Shown here in pieces: positions 1-11,170 of a DNA stretch of 64,000 bases (positions are counted from its first letter, which is position 1; each line of letters opens with the position of its first letter). Location of the stretch: NCBI GenBank assembly GCA_026315105.1, contig CM048747.1, positions 282,353,654 through 282,417,653 on the forward strand, in the 5' to 3' direction. The stretch comes from Locusta migratoria (Eukaryota > Arthropoda > Insecta > Orthoptera > Acrididae). Below the pieces are notes generated by a model. It was not told the origin of the DNA and searched no databases. It was given only the letters and a program-made list of their open reading frames with translations. Made by a program: the position numbers and the translations under genes.

Positions 1-500
1 GTCGTAACTGATTAACAATAAGAATTAACATTCTTCACACCACTTTCAAGGACAGCCTTCTTTTTTCTAAAAGAAGTCGTCGAGCATGTGGACTTATTTG
101 AGCAAATAACAAAGTGGAAGACAATAATAAATACCAAGCACAAATCAACAATACATTGACGAGGTCTACAGTGTACAATGCTGTTATGAGGTAAGGTTGA
201 TAGATAGTATAAACATTCCGTAGACACAGGAACTTGGCCGACTTCCGACGATCAGCGAGGGGCCACGAAAAAGCTGTAAATACTCCAATATGATAGTGAT
301 ATTACGTGAAAATGGCAATATTCACACAGTGTTTAAGTGACAAATCTTTGTTTTGGGCACAAAAGCATGGCTCACCCGGCTTCAACCAATCCTGAACTCA
401 GCATAGATAACGCCATCTCCCTTTTTTGTAGCCTCCTTGCTTCCACCTTACAGCTTTCCCTTCTTTGCTTAGCACTGATTTTAGTGTAAACTTTCCTTAA
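1..500. other. Unassigned intergenic sequence
   Basis: I recognise no gene or known repeat here. The short ORFs on either strand have no domain character. Positions 236-275 carry a motif that recurs inverted at the very end of the window and is listed separately. Confidence 0.5.
236..275 (+). repeat. Short repeat with inverted partner at 63961-64000
   Basis: About 35 bases starting ccgacttccg and including ggggccacgaaaaa match, in inverted orientation and with a few differences, the last 40 bases of the window. The distal copy is cut by the window edge, so its full length cannot be seen. It may be the end of a dispersed repeat family. Confidence 0.5.
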
Positions 501-1503
501 AGCCGGGTCTACACGCAACGATCTGTCTGTGCAAATGTCTGTGCACAGCAATTGTTGCGTGTAGACGGGTGTTTATATCGCCGCAAATTCTTGCGCCCGA
601 CATCTTTCGGTTTAAAAAGAAACTAGGAAGTACAGACTGCAATCGGACTGGCAAACGAATACGACACGCTTTTTTTCGAAGTTTATTTTTGGCAGTGATG
701 GAGGAAACCTTGTTATGGTCGCTGTTTGCAACGTGTCTTGCAAGGTAAAATATTGCAAACCACCCGCAATAAACGGAAAAGACGAACGAAATTGTCTAGG
801 CAATGGGTGCTTAAACAAAGGCAGTAGTCACATGTGATTTTATTTCGTGAGTTGGAGTGCAAACCCGATGACTGGCGTAATTATTGGTGAATGGATGTGG
901 AAACTTATAATTATCTTTTGACATTAGTAACTTCTCGAATAATACGTAAAGACACTTGTATGCAGAGATAAATTTCTCCACATGAGCGGCTGACAATTAC
1001 ATTAAAATTCAAAGGAAGGACCTATAAAGACCTCGAACTTTCAACAGCAATTTCTAAACCAGCATTGAGTGAAATCATCCCCAATACTTGTGAAGCTATT
1101 TACGCTGCCCTGTAGAATGATTTAATGAGAGCAAGTAAAGTAGGCATAACTTCTAACAAGTTACAAATAAAATTGTCAGTGTGTTAGATATGTTTGAAAT
1201 ACTATACGCCTACTTCACTTTATATTACATATGTGGCCAATAAGCTGTGGTTCTCAGGTATTTTCATCCATTGACAATATAGTAAACATACGAAAAAAGT
1301 ATACACTGATACAGATTTGAAGCGACCTCCTGTCCACACGTTCCAATTTGTCTGCGCAGACGTGATTTGAACCCCCAGATTTGAGCAATTTTGCTCAAAC
1401 CTCCAACCCCAACTTCCAGGTATCTCATATCTGTGCAAATGTGCTGTCCACACGTAACGATTTGCGAGGTGTGCGCAGACAGATCGTAGCTTTGGACCCG
1501 GCT
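501..1503. mobile_element. MITE-like element with imperfect terminal inverted repeats
   Basis: The left end begins agccgggtc and contains cgatctgtctg. The right end, read on the minus strand, also begins agccgggtc and contains cgatctgtctg, giving a terminal inverted repeat of about 30 bases with a mismatched middle. Related subterminal blocks (cacacgtaacgatttg and relatives) recur near both ends. No transposase ORF and no clear target-site duplication are visible, so the superfamily is unknown. Confidence 0.6.
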
Positions 1504-4271
1504 CGGTGCTATATCGATCGGTAAATCGATAGTCTCCTTTCAGGTCGCCTTCACAGCGCTAAATGTTACGATTACGTCAGTTCCTGCAAAAAATTGTGTA
1601 AAATGTCTTCGACCCCAGCAATGTTACCGGTGCTTCCGGTTTTTTGTCGGATAGCGTTATGTTAAAAATTATTGGCCTTGAGTGTCATGTATGAGATATC
1701 TACAGTTATTATGTATCATATTATATACTACGTAGCACCTGTCATCTGGATAGATATCTAAATGTATTTACTGATGATATATATCCTCTACAACTCAATG
1801 TAATGTAGAAGTTTGATAAATAAACAGTATGCATACGTAAATTATTTTACGCTACATTTACAGGCTAATGAATGAAACAGACAAATTTAAAACATTCCTT
1901 CCTCATTCGTGGTTCTGGTCATTACAATTAACGTAAGATTTTTTTTCAAGTGCCTAGTTTCTGCAGCGTAGTGTCCGTCGAGTTCCAAATGCGCATGCGT
2001 AATTGCTTATTCATCTGTGGAGCGCTTGATGTAAAGCAGAATGCTGTAGGCGGCTAGGCGCGATGTGTTAGCTTATACATTCTGCTGAATGCGCTTCCCC
2101 CTTTTTTTGTGCTTAGGCTTATATCAGCGGATGTCCTGTGCCACCCACATACAGAGCATTAGATAATATACATCACATACGTTTGTAACACCATTCAAGG
2201 AACTAATAATTGAGGTAAAATAAATTCAGAATCGCTTTTAGCATGAACCTGACTTAATAATACCCATCGAAGTGCTATGTAAGGTGCCTATATTAAAGAA
2301 AATAAAGTAGTGAGTTGTCGGGTAGCCCTTCCATTACATTTAGGCCTACTGATGAGACGTCAGGGTTTCAAATATTTGCTGTCACAAGGCTTAACAAAAA
2401 GTTTCTTTTTGATAATTCACTCCATATATGTAAAACAGTTGAAAAAGTACTTTTGTACAAAATGTCAGATTTTCTAAATTGTGTAGATATGTTAACTTCC
2501 TTGCAATTTTATTCTCAGAAAGAAGGCAGTAGGTCTATACAAAATTTATTGAATATCAAGTTTGGAAGGTTATGACAGCTGCAATGGATATCCATGCTAA
2601 CTGTATTTATACCGGTAACACTTGTATGACACTGAATACTGCCATTGCTTTTAAGTAACTTTGCTTAAATAAATGAATAGTACACTGTGACCCAATTATG
2701 CATGACCTAAGTGCTTTATTTAGGATAAAAGGAGGAATAACCGTGGTGATTGTTAACTGTATAATTAATAGAAATGTCTTTTGCACATCTTAGAAGTTTT
2801 TCAGATTGTTATTTTAGTCTTGATAAACAGCTCTTACTTATAACTGACAGGTATATTGCTTTGTCTTTCTTTAAATGTCCATATTTGGTTCTTGTCATAG
2901 TATTTAGGGTCTATGCCTAAATACACAGTACAGTGTACAGTACTAAGGGAGCAACAATGGTGCATCGTTGCAGATTGTTGGCCAAAAATAGTGGTTGAAA
3001 CATTCATATTACACATGGTGTAGGTGCATAAGTATATATGTTTGAGTCAATCGAAGCATGTAATGCACCTGTTGGCTTTGATGTCTGCTATATGCAAGTT
3101 GGGTTGTATGACTTAAACCATTGATCATTTCCCTTTTATTATGAAAGTGTAATTACCTTTTCCAATACAGACTGATTTTTTTACATTCACACATCCTCGT
3201 GTACAACCCCATGTTTAATTAAAAAAACCTAATCTCTTGAAACGATCATGGCAACTGCTTGGCAGAATATTATTGTCAAGGAAAGTTTCTTTGTGCATAA
3301 TGGAAAGTTTTATTTTATGAGTATTGTTTTGTGTTTTGGAATTTTGTTTTCTGCATTTTTCTGTTTATTAAATCCCCATCAATGTCATGGGTCAAAGCAG
3401 ATAGAATCAGATCCTTCAGCATTCCCCATTTTTTAATATAATTAACAGCTTACTATAAAGCAACATCAAGCATTGATTTGAAGAACATAATTGAAATTCT
3501 TACATCTTTAGCTGGTACAATGTAAAGTAACAGTACTTCTAAGCAAGTACCTATTCTCCCTTTCTACCGTGTCTGTGATGGATGCTTTCTTATTTACTGT
3601 TTCTTTCTTTCTTGAAAATATACTGTGGAAATGTGGTTATGCTTTGAGCAAAAACAATTACTCTTGTTTGTTGTTTGCATGGACCGATGGATTGTGAATA
3701 GGGATGAACTTTTTCCTAAAAGTTGGTTCCCAAGATAATTTTTTCATTCAGTTGGTGTACTTGGTCAGTTTCATTGACAACAAAAATTATTTTGCTCCAG
3801 GGAAACTTCTGTATGTAATGGCAATGCATCTGTTAAATAGCTGTTTGGAAAAATGCATTATAGGAGCTGGCAAAGTTACTTAATAGCTAGGATCTCATAC
3901 AAACTTTACACAAGAATTACTACTCATTTCACTGTATTTTAGAATTTAGTGTGCTTGTACTCTAGCATAATAAACACAAAGTTTATGATTTACTCCATTT
4001 TTATTGAATTTCTACAGATGGACAGTATAAGTTAACTTAAAAATGAAACAAACTGGGCAAATCATTTAAGTACCTAAGTTAAAACTGTTGATGCCCACAT
4101 ACACAATCCTGCTGGGCACTTTTGTGATACCATTAGATTAAATCTAATATTGTCACAGTGTACTATTAGCAGACCAGGTTTCCAGGGTGGTGAGGTATAC
4201 TGCCACAGTTTCAAATCAGTGTGGTGGATTAATATGGGATGGTCTACTGGGCAGCCTGAATGTCATTTGAA
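1504..4271. other. Mostly unassigned; CpG-richer proximal part
   Basis: The stretch from about 1500 to 2100 is visibly richer in CpG than its surroundings and holds a TGCGCATGCG motif. The remainder is AT-rich. ORFs at 2315-2575 and 3248-3436 show no recognisable domain, and I do not call them genes. Confidence 0.4.
1990..1999. promoter_or_regulatory. NRF-1/EWG-like palindromic motif (candidate promoter element)
   Basis: TGCGCATGCG matches the core recognised by NRF-1 and its insect homologue EWG, which commonly sits in CpG-rich housekeeping promoters. It lies in a locally CpG-rich stretch. No transcript start is visible, so a promoter role is only inferred. Confidence 0.25.
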
Positions 4272-4628
4272 GAGTGGAAGAAAGTACCAGCAGCTATATA
4301 GAAATTATTTATTCAGTTTCGCGTGACTTGTTTCAGTGTTACAATCGCACCATCTTCAGGCCCCTGTTGTGCAACTGTCAGTAATAGGACATTTGAAAAG
4401 GGTAGCAGTTAGTACCGGTAGCTGTAAATTCCTTAGTCTATTCATGTCAAAAACTCAACAACAAGATTCTGACATGAATAGACTAAGTTTTTTGCAGCTA
4501 CCCTTTTCAAATGTTCTATTACTGACAGTTGCACAACGGGGGCCTGAAGATGGTGTGATTATAATACCAAAACTGGTTGTGCAAAATTGAATAAATAATG
4601 TCTACACAGCTGCTTCTACTTTCCTCCA
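4272..4628. repeat. Foldback repeat, arms of about 165 bp
   Basis: The sequence reads into itself on the opposite strand. The inner arms 4432-4449 and 4470-4487 are exact inverted copies around a 20-base loop, and the match continues outward with small indels to roughly 4272 and 4628. No coding potential. It is probably a non-autonomous foldback element. Confidence 0.75.
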
Positions 4629-4959
4629 TCCTTCAAATCTATCTGCTGTGTCCCAATCCATGATTATGGAGATAATTAAACTGAATGTAATTTGTTGCCA
4701 CTAGACCACTAGGTGGATACCAAGTTGGTATCAATGTGCCATGTCAGTTACATTATTCACAAATACTTAGAAAAACTTTTGCACATTTTCACATACCTAA
4801 CACTTGAGGTACACATACTTCCTCCAAGGGGAACCAGAAAGGAGGGGGGGGGGGGGTTATGGTATCCCTACAAAAATATCAAGCTCAGAATAATATGCAA
4901 TTTGGATTCAAAAGAGGCTAATGGAACTGAAACAGTTTTTTTTAAGTAGTTGTGTCTGC
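4629..4959. other. Unassigned sequence with a poly-G run
   Basis: No gene or family recognised. A run of G interrupted by one A lies near 4842-4857. Confidence 0.4.
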
Positions 4960-5403
4960 ACTCTGAATATTGGTGTGATGCAGCTCTTCTCGCTACTCTA
5001 ACCTGTGTAAATCTATTTCTCTTTGAATAATTACAACAACCCATATCCATTTGAATTCGCTTCCTGTATTTGTCTTGTGGCCTCACTCTGTGATTTTTAC
5101 CCCTCCCCCACTTCCCTCTTAACACTAAATTGACTATTTCTTGATAAGAGATGATCTGAGACATCAATCAATACCATTGTTTAATCAAATTATGCCACAA
5201 GTTGCTTTACTCCCCAATACTCATCAATAGTTAGACACTCTACACATCTAATCTTTAGCATTCTTTCTGTAGTGCATTTTAAAAGCTTCTGTTTTCTTCA
5301 CAAACATTTCACTCCTCTGCAAGGTTACACTCCAGATGTACCTTCAGAAAATATTTCCTAGACTTAAATTAATACAGTGATAAGAAATTTCTATTATTCA
5401 TAG
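4960..5403 (-). mobile_element. Non-LTR LINE (RTE/BovB-like), minus strand, segment 1: RT C-terminus
   Basis: Read on the minus strand, this encodes the region downstream of the reverse transcriptase palm of an apurinic-endonuclease LINE. A short conserved stretch reads WSVTL, followed by decayed sequence resembling the RGRPR-type tail of this family. It is full of stops and frameshifts. The same LINE resumes at 6869, 8522 and 11171, in the right order, so these are pieces of one old insertion later interrupted by younger elements. The family assignment is from recognition of its conserved text; the clade is my inference. Confidence 0.75.
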
Positions 5404-5418
5404 TTCCATTACAATTCT
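5404..5418. repeat. 15-bp target-site duplication, left copy, of the Penelope insertion
   Basis: ttccattacaattct occurs here and again at 6854-6868, exactly flanking the Penelope insertion. This 15-base duplication shows that everything between was inserted as one unit into the older LINE. Confidence 0.9.
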
Positions 5419-5451
5419 ATAATAATAATATAGTGAGGACAGTTTACAACT

Positions 5452-5702
5452 AACCTTGGCGAAGGATGGAATTTAGTTGTTCGAGACCAGGGTAGTACTG
5501 GGTGACAAGGGAAGCGCTCTTTTGTGGATGGTTACTGGTCTTAGGAAGAGGATTTGGGGTGTGTGAGGATATGGCACGGGAGATCCTCACACACCCCTAA
5601 TCCTCTACCTAACACCAGTAACCATCCACAAAAGAGCGCTCCCCTTGTCACCCAGTACTACCCTGGTCTCGAACAACTAAATTCCATCCTTCGCCAAGGT
5701 TT
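5452..5702. repeat. Inverted repeat (about 116-bp arms) inside the Penelope element
   Basis: Arms 5452-5567 and 5586-5702 are reverse complements with several substitutions, separated by 18 bases. The right arm is coding sequence of the element, and the left arm is the same sequence reversed. Confidence 0.9.
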
Positions 5703-6237
5703 TCATTTTTTATCCTCGTGCCCTGAAATGAGAGACATCCTGCCCAAGATCCTTCCCACCCCTCCTAAAGTGGTGTTCCGTCGCCCTCCCAACCTTCACA
5801 ACATCCTAGTTCATCCTTATGCCACCCCAAAACCCAGCTCACTACCACAGGGATCATATCCTTGTGGAAGACCCCGCTGCAAGAACTGTCCAATGCACCC
5901 ACCCAGCACTTCCTATTCCAGTCCTGTCACAGGCTTATCCTACCATATCAGAGGCCGGGCCACTTGTGAAAGCAGCCACGTAATTTACCAGCTGTGCTGC
6001 AAGCACTGTACAGCTTTCTATATTGGCATGACCACCAACCAGCTGTCCATTAGGATGAATGGCCACCGCCAAACTGTGGCCGAAAACAAGGTGGACCACC
6101 CTGTGGCACAGCATGCAGCAGAGCACATGCTTGATTTCAATGGCTGCTTCACAACCCGGGCCATCTGGATCCTCCCATCCACCACCAACTTTTCTGAACT
6201 GCACAGATGGGAGTTATCCCTACAATACATTCTCTGA
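5586..6237 (+). pseudogene. Penelope-like polyprotein fragment: RT C-terminus plus GIY-YIG endonuclease
   Basis: An open frame of about 217 codons encodes the C-terminal part of a Penelope-like protein. In order it shows the RT-thumb signature FRRPPNLHNILV, a cysteine cluster CGRPRCKNCP that precedes the endonuclease in this family, and the GIY-YIG nuclease core with FYIGMT, an R-x3-GHR helix and a downstream WELSLQYIL tail. The protein would act in the nucleus, nicking target DNA to prime reverse transcription. The catalytic RT palm is missing because the copy is 5' truncated and replaced by an inverted segment, so it cannot be autonomous. The stop at 6235-6237 is the natural C-terminus of the family, and the sequence after it is 3' UTR. 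Confidence 0.85.
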
Positions 6238-6346
6238 TCCCGAAATCAACCAGGCCTCAACCTACGATAACTTCCCTATATATATTTTTCCATACCTTAC
6301 AGTTCCTACCTCTCTATCCCAAACCTCGCCTATTTTGAGTGGTGTG

Positions 6347-6349
6347 TGA

Positions 6350-6388
<39 letters not shown>

Positions 6389-6394
6389 CGCGCA
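6347..6394. repeat. (TG)n/(CG)n microsatellite in the Penelope 3' UTR
   Basis: A run of TG dinucleotides passes directly into CG dinucleotides. The same arrangement appears in the other Penelope 3' UTR at 21327-21376, so it belongs to the element. Confidence 0.9.
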
Positions 6395-6868
6395 TGTGTG
6401 CATGTGTATGTGTGTGTATGCGGTCTTGTGTACTTGCAGTGTGCATGCATTTTCTATATATATATTTATTTTACTTTTTTTTTATTATTTTATTTTCTCC
6501 CCTCACCCGCCTCCCCACTCCATTCCTAAGCTGCATCTCGTTATTCCCATCTAACCCATCCCCACCACCATGACGTAACCTTTCTATCCCCTCCCCTCCC
6601 GTCCCCAATTCGCTGCAGAGCGTGATTCGAAGTGCGGCAGTCGGAGGTGATGGTTGTATGACTGTGTTGTGTGCCTGTGTGATTGCGTGAGTGCTCTATT
6701 TTCTGAAGAAGGCCATGGCCGATAGCTGAGTGTGTTGTATGTGTGTGTCTTTTGTATGTGCCTGTCGCAGCTCGTCGCCACGTCTTTGTGGTGAGTTGTA
6801 AACTGTCCTCACTATATTATTAATTCCAACCTGGACTTTCCATTATTAAATTTTTCCATTACAATTCT

Positions 6869-7305
6869 GCACTTTATATCTTTTCTGCTTTCAGCCATTG
6901 TAATTTATTTAACTAGTGAAATAACAAAACTCATTACTACTTTTATTATCTTGTTTCCTAATCTAATTTCCTCAGCATTTCCTGGTTCAATTCTACTTCA
7001 TTCCATTACCATTGTTTATGTTTCCAAATTTCTCCATGCTTTCATTTACAGCTTGCTCACTGTACATACTGAATGACATTGGGGAAAGACTAAAACTCTG
7101 TCCTCATCTTTCAACAAATCACTGCTTCTTTTTCGTGTCCTTAGACTCAACAGCTGTCTCATTTCTGTACCAGTTATATTTAATTTATCATTCCCCATAT
7201 TTTACCATAGCTGTCTTCAGAATGTTGAAAGGGTATATTCCTGTTAAGAATATCCATAGCTTTCTATACCTCACAAATGGCTTTTAATCAAATGGCATGG
7301 TTATG
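6869..7305 (-). mobile_element. Non-LTR LINE (RTE/BovB-like), minus strand, segment 2: RT palm region
   Basis: Continuation of the LINE at 4960-5403 after the Penelope insertion. On the minus strand it corresponds to the middle of the reverse transcriptase, around the dimerised YxDD block and the preceding fingers, with many stops. Order and orientation relative to segments 1, 3 and 4 are those of a single ancestral copy. Confidence 0.75.
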
Positions 7306-8521
7306 GTATATCGCCCCAAATTTGTGATTGGGTAGGGGATTTCCTGTCAGAGAGGACACAGTTCATAGTAATCAATGGTAAGGCATCAACTAAAACAGAG
7401 GTGATATCGGGCATTCCACAGGGTAGTGCTATTGGTCCTCTGCTGTTCCTTTTTTACATAAACGATTTAGGGGAAAATCTAAGTAGCTCTCTTAGGTTGT
7501 TTGCAGATGACGCTGTCATTTACTGTCTAGTAAAATCATCTGAAGATCAAAACCAACTGCAGAACGATCTGAATAAGATATCAGTATGGTGTAAAAATTG
7601 GCAATTGACACTAAATAATGAGAAGTGTGAAGTCGTCCACATGAGTATGAAAAGAAATCTGTTAAACTTTGTTTACACGATAAATCAATCAAAAGTGAAG
7701 GCCGCAAACTCCAGAAAATACCAAGAAATTACTATTACTTCAGACTTAAATTGGAAAGAACACGTAGATAATGTTGTGGGAAAGGCGAACCAGAGACTGT
7801 GTTTTATTGGCAGCCGGCCGCGGTGGCCAAGGGGACTGTGGTGCGTCACTCACAGTCTGCATGGCCACTACGGTCGGGGGTTCGAATCCCCCCTCGGGCA
7901 TGGATATTTGTGCCGACCTTAGTGTTAGCTAGTTCATAAGTAGTTTGTAAGTTTAGGGACTGATGACCCCGTAGTTAAGTCCCAAAAGCTAAACAAACAT
8001 TTGAATTTTTATTGGCAGAACCCTTAAAATGTGCAACAGAACTACAAAAGAAACTGCATACACTACGCTTGTCCATCCATTTTTGGAGTATTGCTGCCAA
8101 GTGTGGGATCCTTATCAGGTGGGTTCGACAGAGGACATCGAAAGAGTCCAAAGAAGGGCAGCTCGTTTCGTATTGTCACGATACAGGGGAGACAGCGTTA
8201 TGGAAATGACACAGGATCTGGGATGGGAATCATTGCAACAACAGCGCTTATCGCTGTGGCATGGGCTACTTATAAACTGCCAATTGCGAACATTCTCCTC
8301 TGAATGCGAAAATATATTGTTGACTCCCACTTACAAAGGTAGAAATAATCATCAGAATAAAATACGAGAAATCAGAGCTCGAATGGAGAGATTCAGGTGT
8401 TCTTTCTTCCCACGCGCTATTTGAGAATGGAATGGGAGATAAATGGTATAATGGTGGTTCGATGAATCCTCTGTCAGGCACTTAAATGTGATTTGCAGAG
8501 TATCCCATGTAGATGTAGATT
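7306..8521 (+). pseudogene. CR1/L2-like LINE fragment, RT C-terminal half and 3' tail
   Basis: The plus-strand frames encode the RT motif GIPQGSAIGPLLFLFYINDL, then FADDAVIY (the YADD-type catalytic box, here FADD), then, after a SINE interruption, HPFLEYCCQVWDP and IERVQRRAARFVLSRY, typical of Jockey/CR1-group LINEs. The 3' end closes with a (tgtaga)-type repeat near 8507-8520, a common 3' terminus in arthropod copies of this family. The fragment is 5' truncated and contains stops. It is inserted in the middle of the minus-strand LINE, which resumes at 8522. Confidence 0.85.
7814..8006 (+). mobile_element. tRNA-derived SINE inserted in the LINE RT, with 12-bp TSD
   Basis: A tRNA-like head contains an A-box-like tggccaagg and a B-box ggttcgaatcc. 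The body ends in the hairpin GGGACT...AGTCCC (7956-7983) and an A-rich tail. It is flanked by a perfect 12-base duplication ttttattggcag at 7802-7813 and 8007-8018, so the RT frame is broken exactly here. Confidence 0.93.
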
Positions 8522-8622
8522 GCTTCTCATGATCGTACATTTCTCCTAAATCCAAACTGATCTTTCCCGAGGTTGGATTCTACCATTTTTTCCACTCTTT
8601 TGTAAATAATTCATGTTAAGAA
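8522..8622 (-). mobile_element. Non-LTR LINE (RTE/BovB-like), minus strand, segment 3
   Basis: A short piece of the same minus-strand LINE, between the CR1-like fragment and the next Penelope complex. Its text continues collinearly from segment 2 and into segment 4 at 11171. Confidence 0.65.
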
Positions 8623-11170
8623 TGAAAAGTCCAGATTGGAATGTCAATAATTCAGGAAAGGTACCATCTCACCGTAAAGATGATCTTAGACTGGCATGTA
8701 AAATAGGCAATCAGTTTCACACAACTTAAAATTTTGGTCACAGATTTCATCAGAAAAGGATGCACATATTTTCACTCATACGTAACCCGTGTGCCGATGA
8801 CCTCATCTCTGACTGCTGTGTCACAACTGTGTGTTGACAGCAAGTGAGGAACGGAGAGGAGTGGAGGGGCTGCCTTACAAACTAGACTATCTGGATCCTC
8901 CATCTACCACCAGCTCTTCTGAACTATGGGGATGGGCACCTACATGACATTCAACAGTCCTGGCATCAACCAAAATAACTTATTACCCCAACACTTCATG
9001 CTTAAAGTCTCCCACCATCATATATCTCCGTCCAGTTCATGTCCCTTTTCCAACAGTGTGCTGCCTATTTAAATATTTCTTTAATTTTATTTTCAATTAA
9101 TGGAAATTGCAGGGAAGCAACAATATTTTTGAGAAGGATACTTTCTTACTCGTCACAGAGATGTCTCCATGAGCCATAAAAAGGCGCACACACAGAACAA
9201 ATTACAACTTTAAAAACCTTTTGGCCATTATGATCTTCGTCAGTCAGTGAAACACACTCAACAAAAACAATCGCCATCTCTGGCTGCTGTGGCCAGCTTG
9301 CAGGACTCAGTATGGCCAAGGCAAAAGTAACCAGTGGTGGCGAGTTGGCTTGGAGAGGAAAGCAGGAAGGGAAGTGAGGACTGCACGGTGGGGTTTGGGG
9401 AATATGCCAGTGCTGTCTGATGGACAGGGAGGAAGGGAAGGGAACAGACTGCAGTGTGTGGCAGAATGGAAGACTTGCATGGACCGTAATGGCCAGAAGC
9501 TTTTTTAATTTTACAGTTATTGATATGGTGTCTGTTTTTTCAGACATGTCTGACCATTTGTTGACATTAATAGCTGTAATTTTACAAATTCAGAATATTG
9601 AAACATTTCAACCTTTTGGAGCTTTGAAATAAATTCAATGGCAAACTTGAAAATTCATGCTGTACCGGGATTCAAATCCGGATTTTCTGTTTTGGGCCAG
9701 TGGTTGCCTTAATCAATTAGGCTATTCAGGCACACATCCCTTCCAACACAAATTCTTAACTTCTAGCCTCCTGCCTATGGCTTCTTCTTGCTTGCAGCCT
9801 ATAAGGGATTCCCGCAAGGGATTGTGCGTTTGAATGTGTCTGCATTTAAATTGTCAAGTTCCTGTTAGTGGCATATTTTACAATTATTAACATGTCTGTT
9901 CTTTTTGACATTCAATAATTGTAAAATATGCCACCAATATCACTTGCCAATTTCAATGTGGATGCATTCAAATGCTCTATCTCCTGTGGGAATCCAGTAT
10001 TGGCTCTAAGCAAGAGCGATCAATGGGCAGGAAGCTAGAAGGTGAGAATTTGGGATGGAAGGGAAATGTACCAGGAAGGTCTAATTGGTTAAAGTGATTT
10101 CTGGTCCAAAGTAGAAAATTCAGGTTCAAATCCCGGTACAGCATGCATTTTCAACTTTGCCATTGAATTTATTTCTATGCCCAAAATTGTCGAAATGTTG
10201 CAGTATTTTGAATTGTGTTTAGATTTGTAATTTTTGTGTGTGCCTTTTTGTGGCTCATCAAGACATTTCTGTCCTTCTTAAAAAGGTTGTTTAATTTGAT
10301 TTTAATTTATATCTGTTTACATTTACTCACACACCTCTGCACCTTTCTTTTTCACTCCCATGCCCCTTCCCTTTACCACTTTCCAAAGTGCAGCTCACAT
10401 TCCCATCTATAAGAGCATTTACATTTTGCCATGCAGCACAGAATGTGGCATAATTGAAGACTGCAATACAACCCATCGGCTGTGATCAATTACGTCATAT
10501 TTGAGTCTCACAAGATTCGCTACATAGATATACCAACTAGCAAAAAAAACACTATCATGGAATATAAACATACGGGATAATATTGTAATACTTATGTACT
10601 GTAGATAATAAATAATCTCTGATTATTCCCATAAATTACAGATTACCACAACATAATGTATATCGATCACAAGTCTTAACCCAAAAATTCACACTTCTGG
10701 CGCTCCCTTGAGAGGAAAAGAAAGAAAAAAGAACACTCTATTAACCTAACTATCAGAGAGAAGCTACAGGTCACTTTTTAACACAAAATTGTAATTATGT
10801 TCTGCTAGTAAACAAACTATCATCTTTAACTCAGATATGACGTCATTGGTCAAAGCTGACAGGTCATATCACGGGCTTCAATTGACCCCAGAATGTTCTG
10901 TCCACACCCTTGCACAGCATCCTTCCCCTCTATTCCCCTCTCTTCCTATCATCACTCACTGTCAAGATGCAATTGTGCCATAGCTGCCAGAGATGGCTGT
11001 CTTGTATGCATGAGTTATGTATATGTGAATATGTATCTTTTCCTCATGAAGGCTGTGGCTGAACTTTTAAGTTGTGTGAATGTGATTGCGTCTTCTACAT
11101 GTCTGTGTGTAACTCGGTGATTGTCTTTATTGTGATTTGCTACCTGTTAACAATTACTGACTATAATTGA
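8623..11170. mobile_element. Composite of decayed Penelope-like pieces inserted in the LINE
   Basis: The left end carries the reversed Penelope 3' terminus (agtccagattggaatgt near 8630). A forward fragment of the endonuclease C-terminus lies at about 8880-9000, a reversed 3' UTR at about 9140-9320, a large foldback at 9575-10235, a forward 3' UTR at about 10226-10420, and another 3' UTR fragment at about 10890-11150 (the cctcatgaaggctgtgg region). Internal boundaries are blurred by decay, and 10430-10870 is unassigned. The minus-strand LINE resumes right after it. Confidence 0.6.
9575..10235. repeat. Large foldback, arms of about 320 bp, with tRNA-like segments
   Basis: The core arms 9870-9888 and 9914-9932 are exact reverse complements around a 25-base spacer. 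The symmetry continues outward through a tRNA-like block (B-box ggttcaaatcccggta on the right arm, its complement on the left) to about 9575 and 10235, with moderate divergence. Confidence 0.8.

Larger units (their letters stand above)
5419..6853 (+). mobile_element. Penelope-like element insertion with inverted 5' portion
   Basis: Bounded by a 15-bp target-site duplication. From left to right it holds a reversed copy of its own 3' terminus (5419-5451), a reversed coding segment (5452-5567), the same coding segment forward (5586-5702) continuing into the GIY-YIG endonuclease (to 6237), and a long 3' UTR with (TG)n(CG)n. Both outer ends therefore carry 3'-end sequence, the head-to-head organisation known for some Penelope-like elements. 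The hairpin arms are nearly identical with scattered mismatches. Confidence 0.85.

Noticed and set aside
2315..2575. 86-codon ORF as a small gene
   Set aside because: No domain, no splice or start context, and stop density around it is as expected for random sequence.
7814..8006. SINE as part of the RT reading frame (ORF 7401-7922)
   Set aside because: The frame runs into the SINE only by chance; the 12-bp TSD shows a later insertion.
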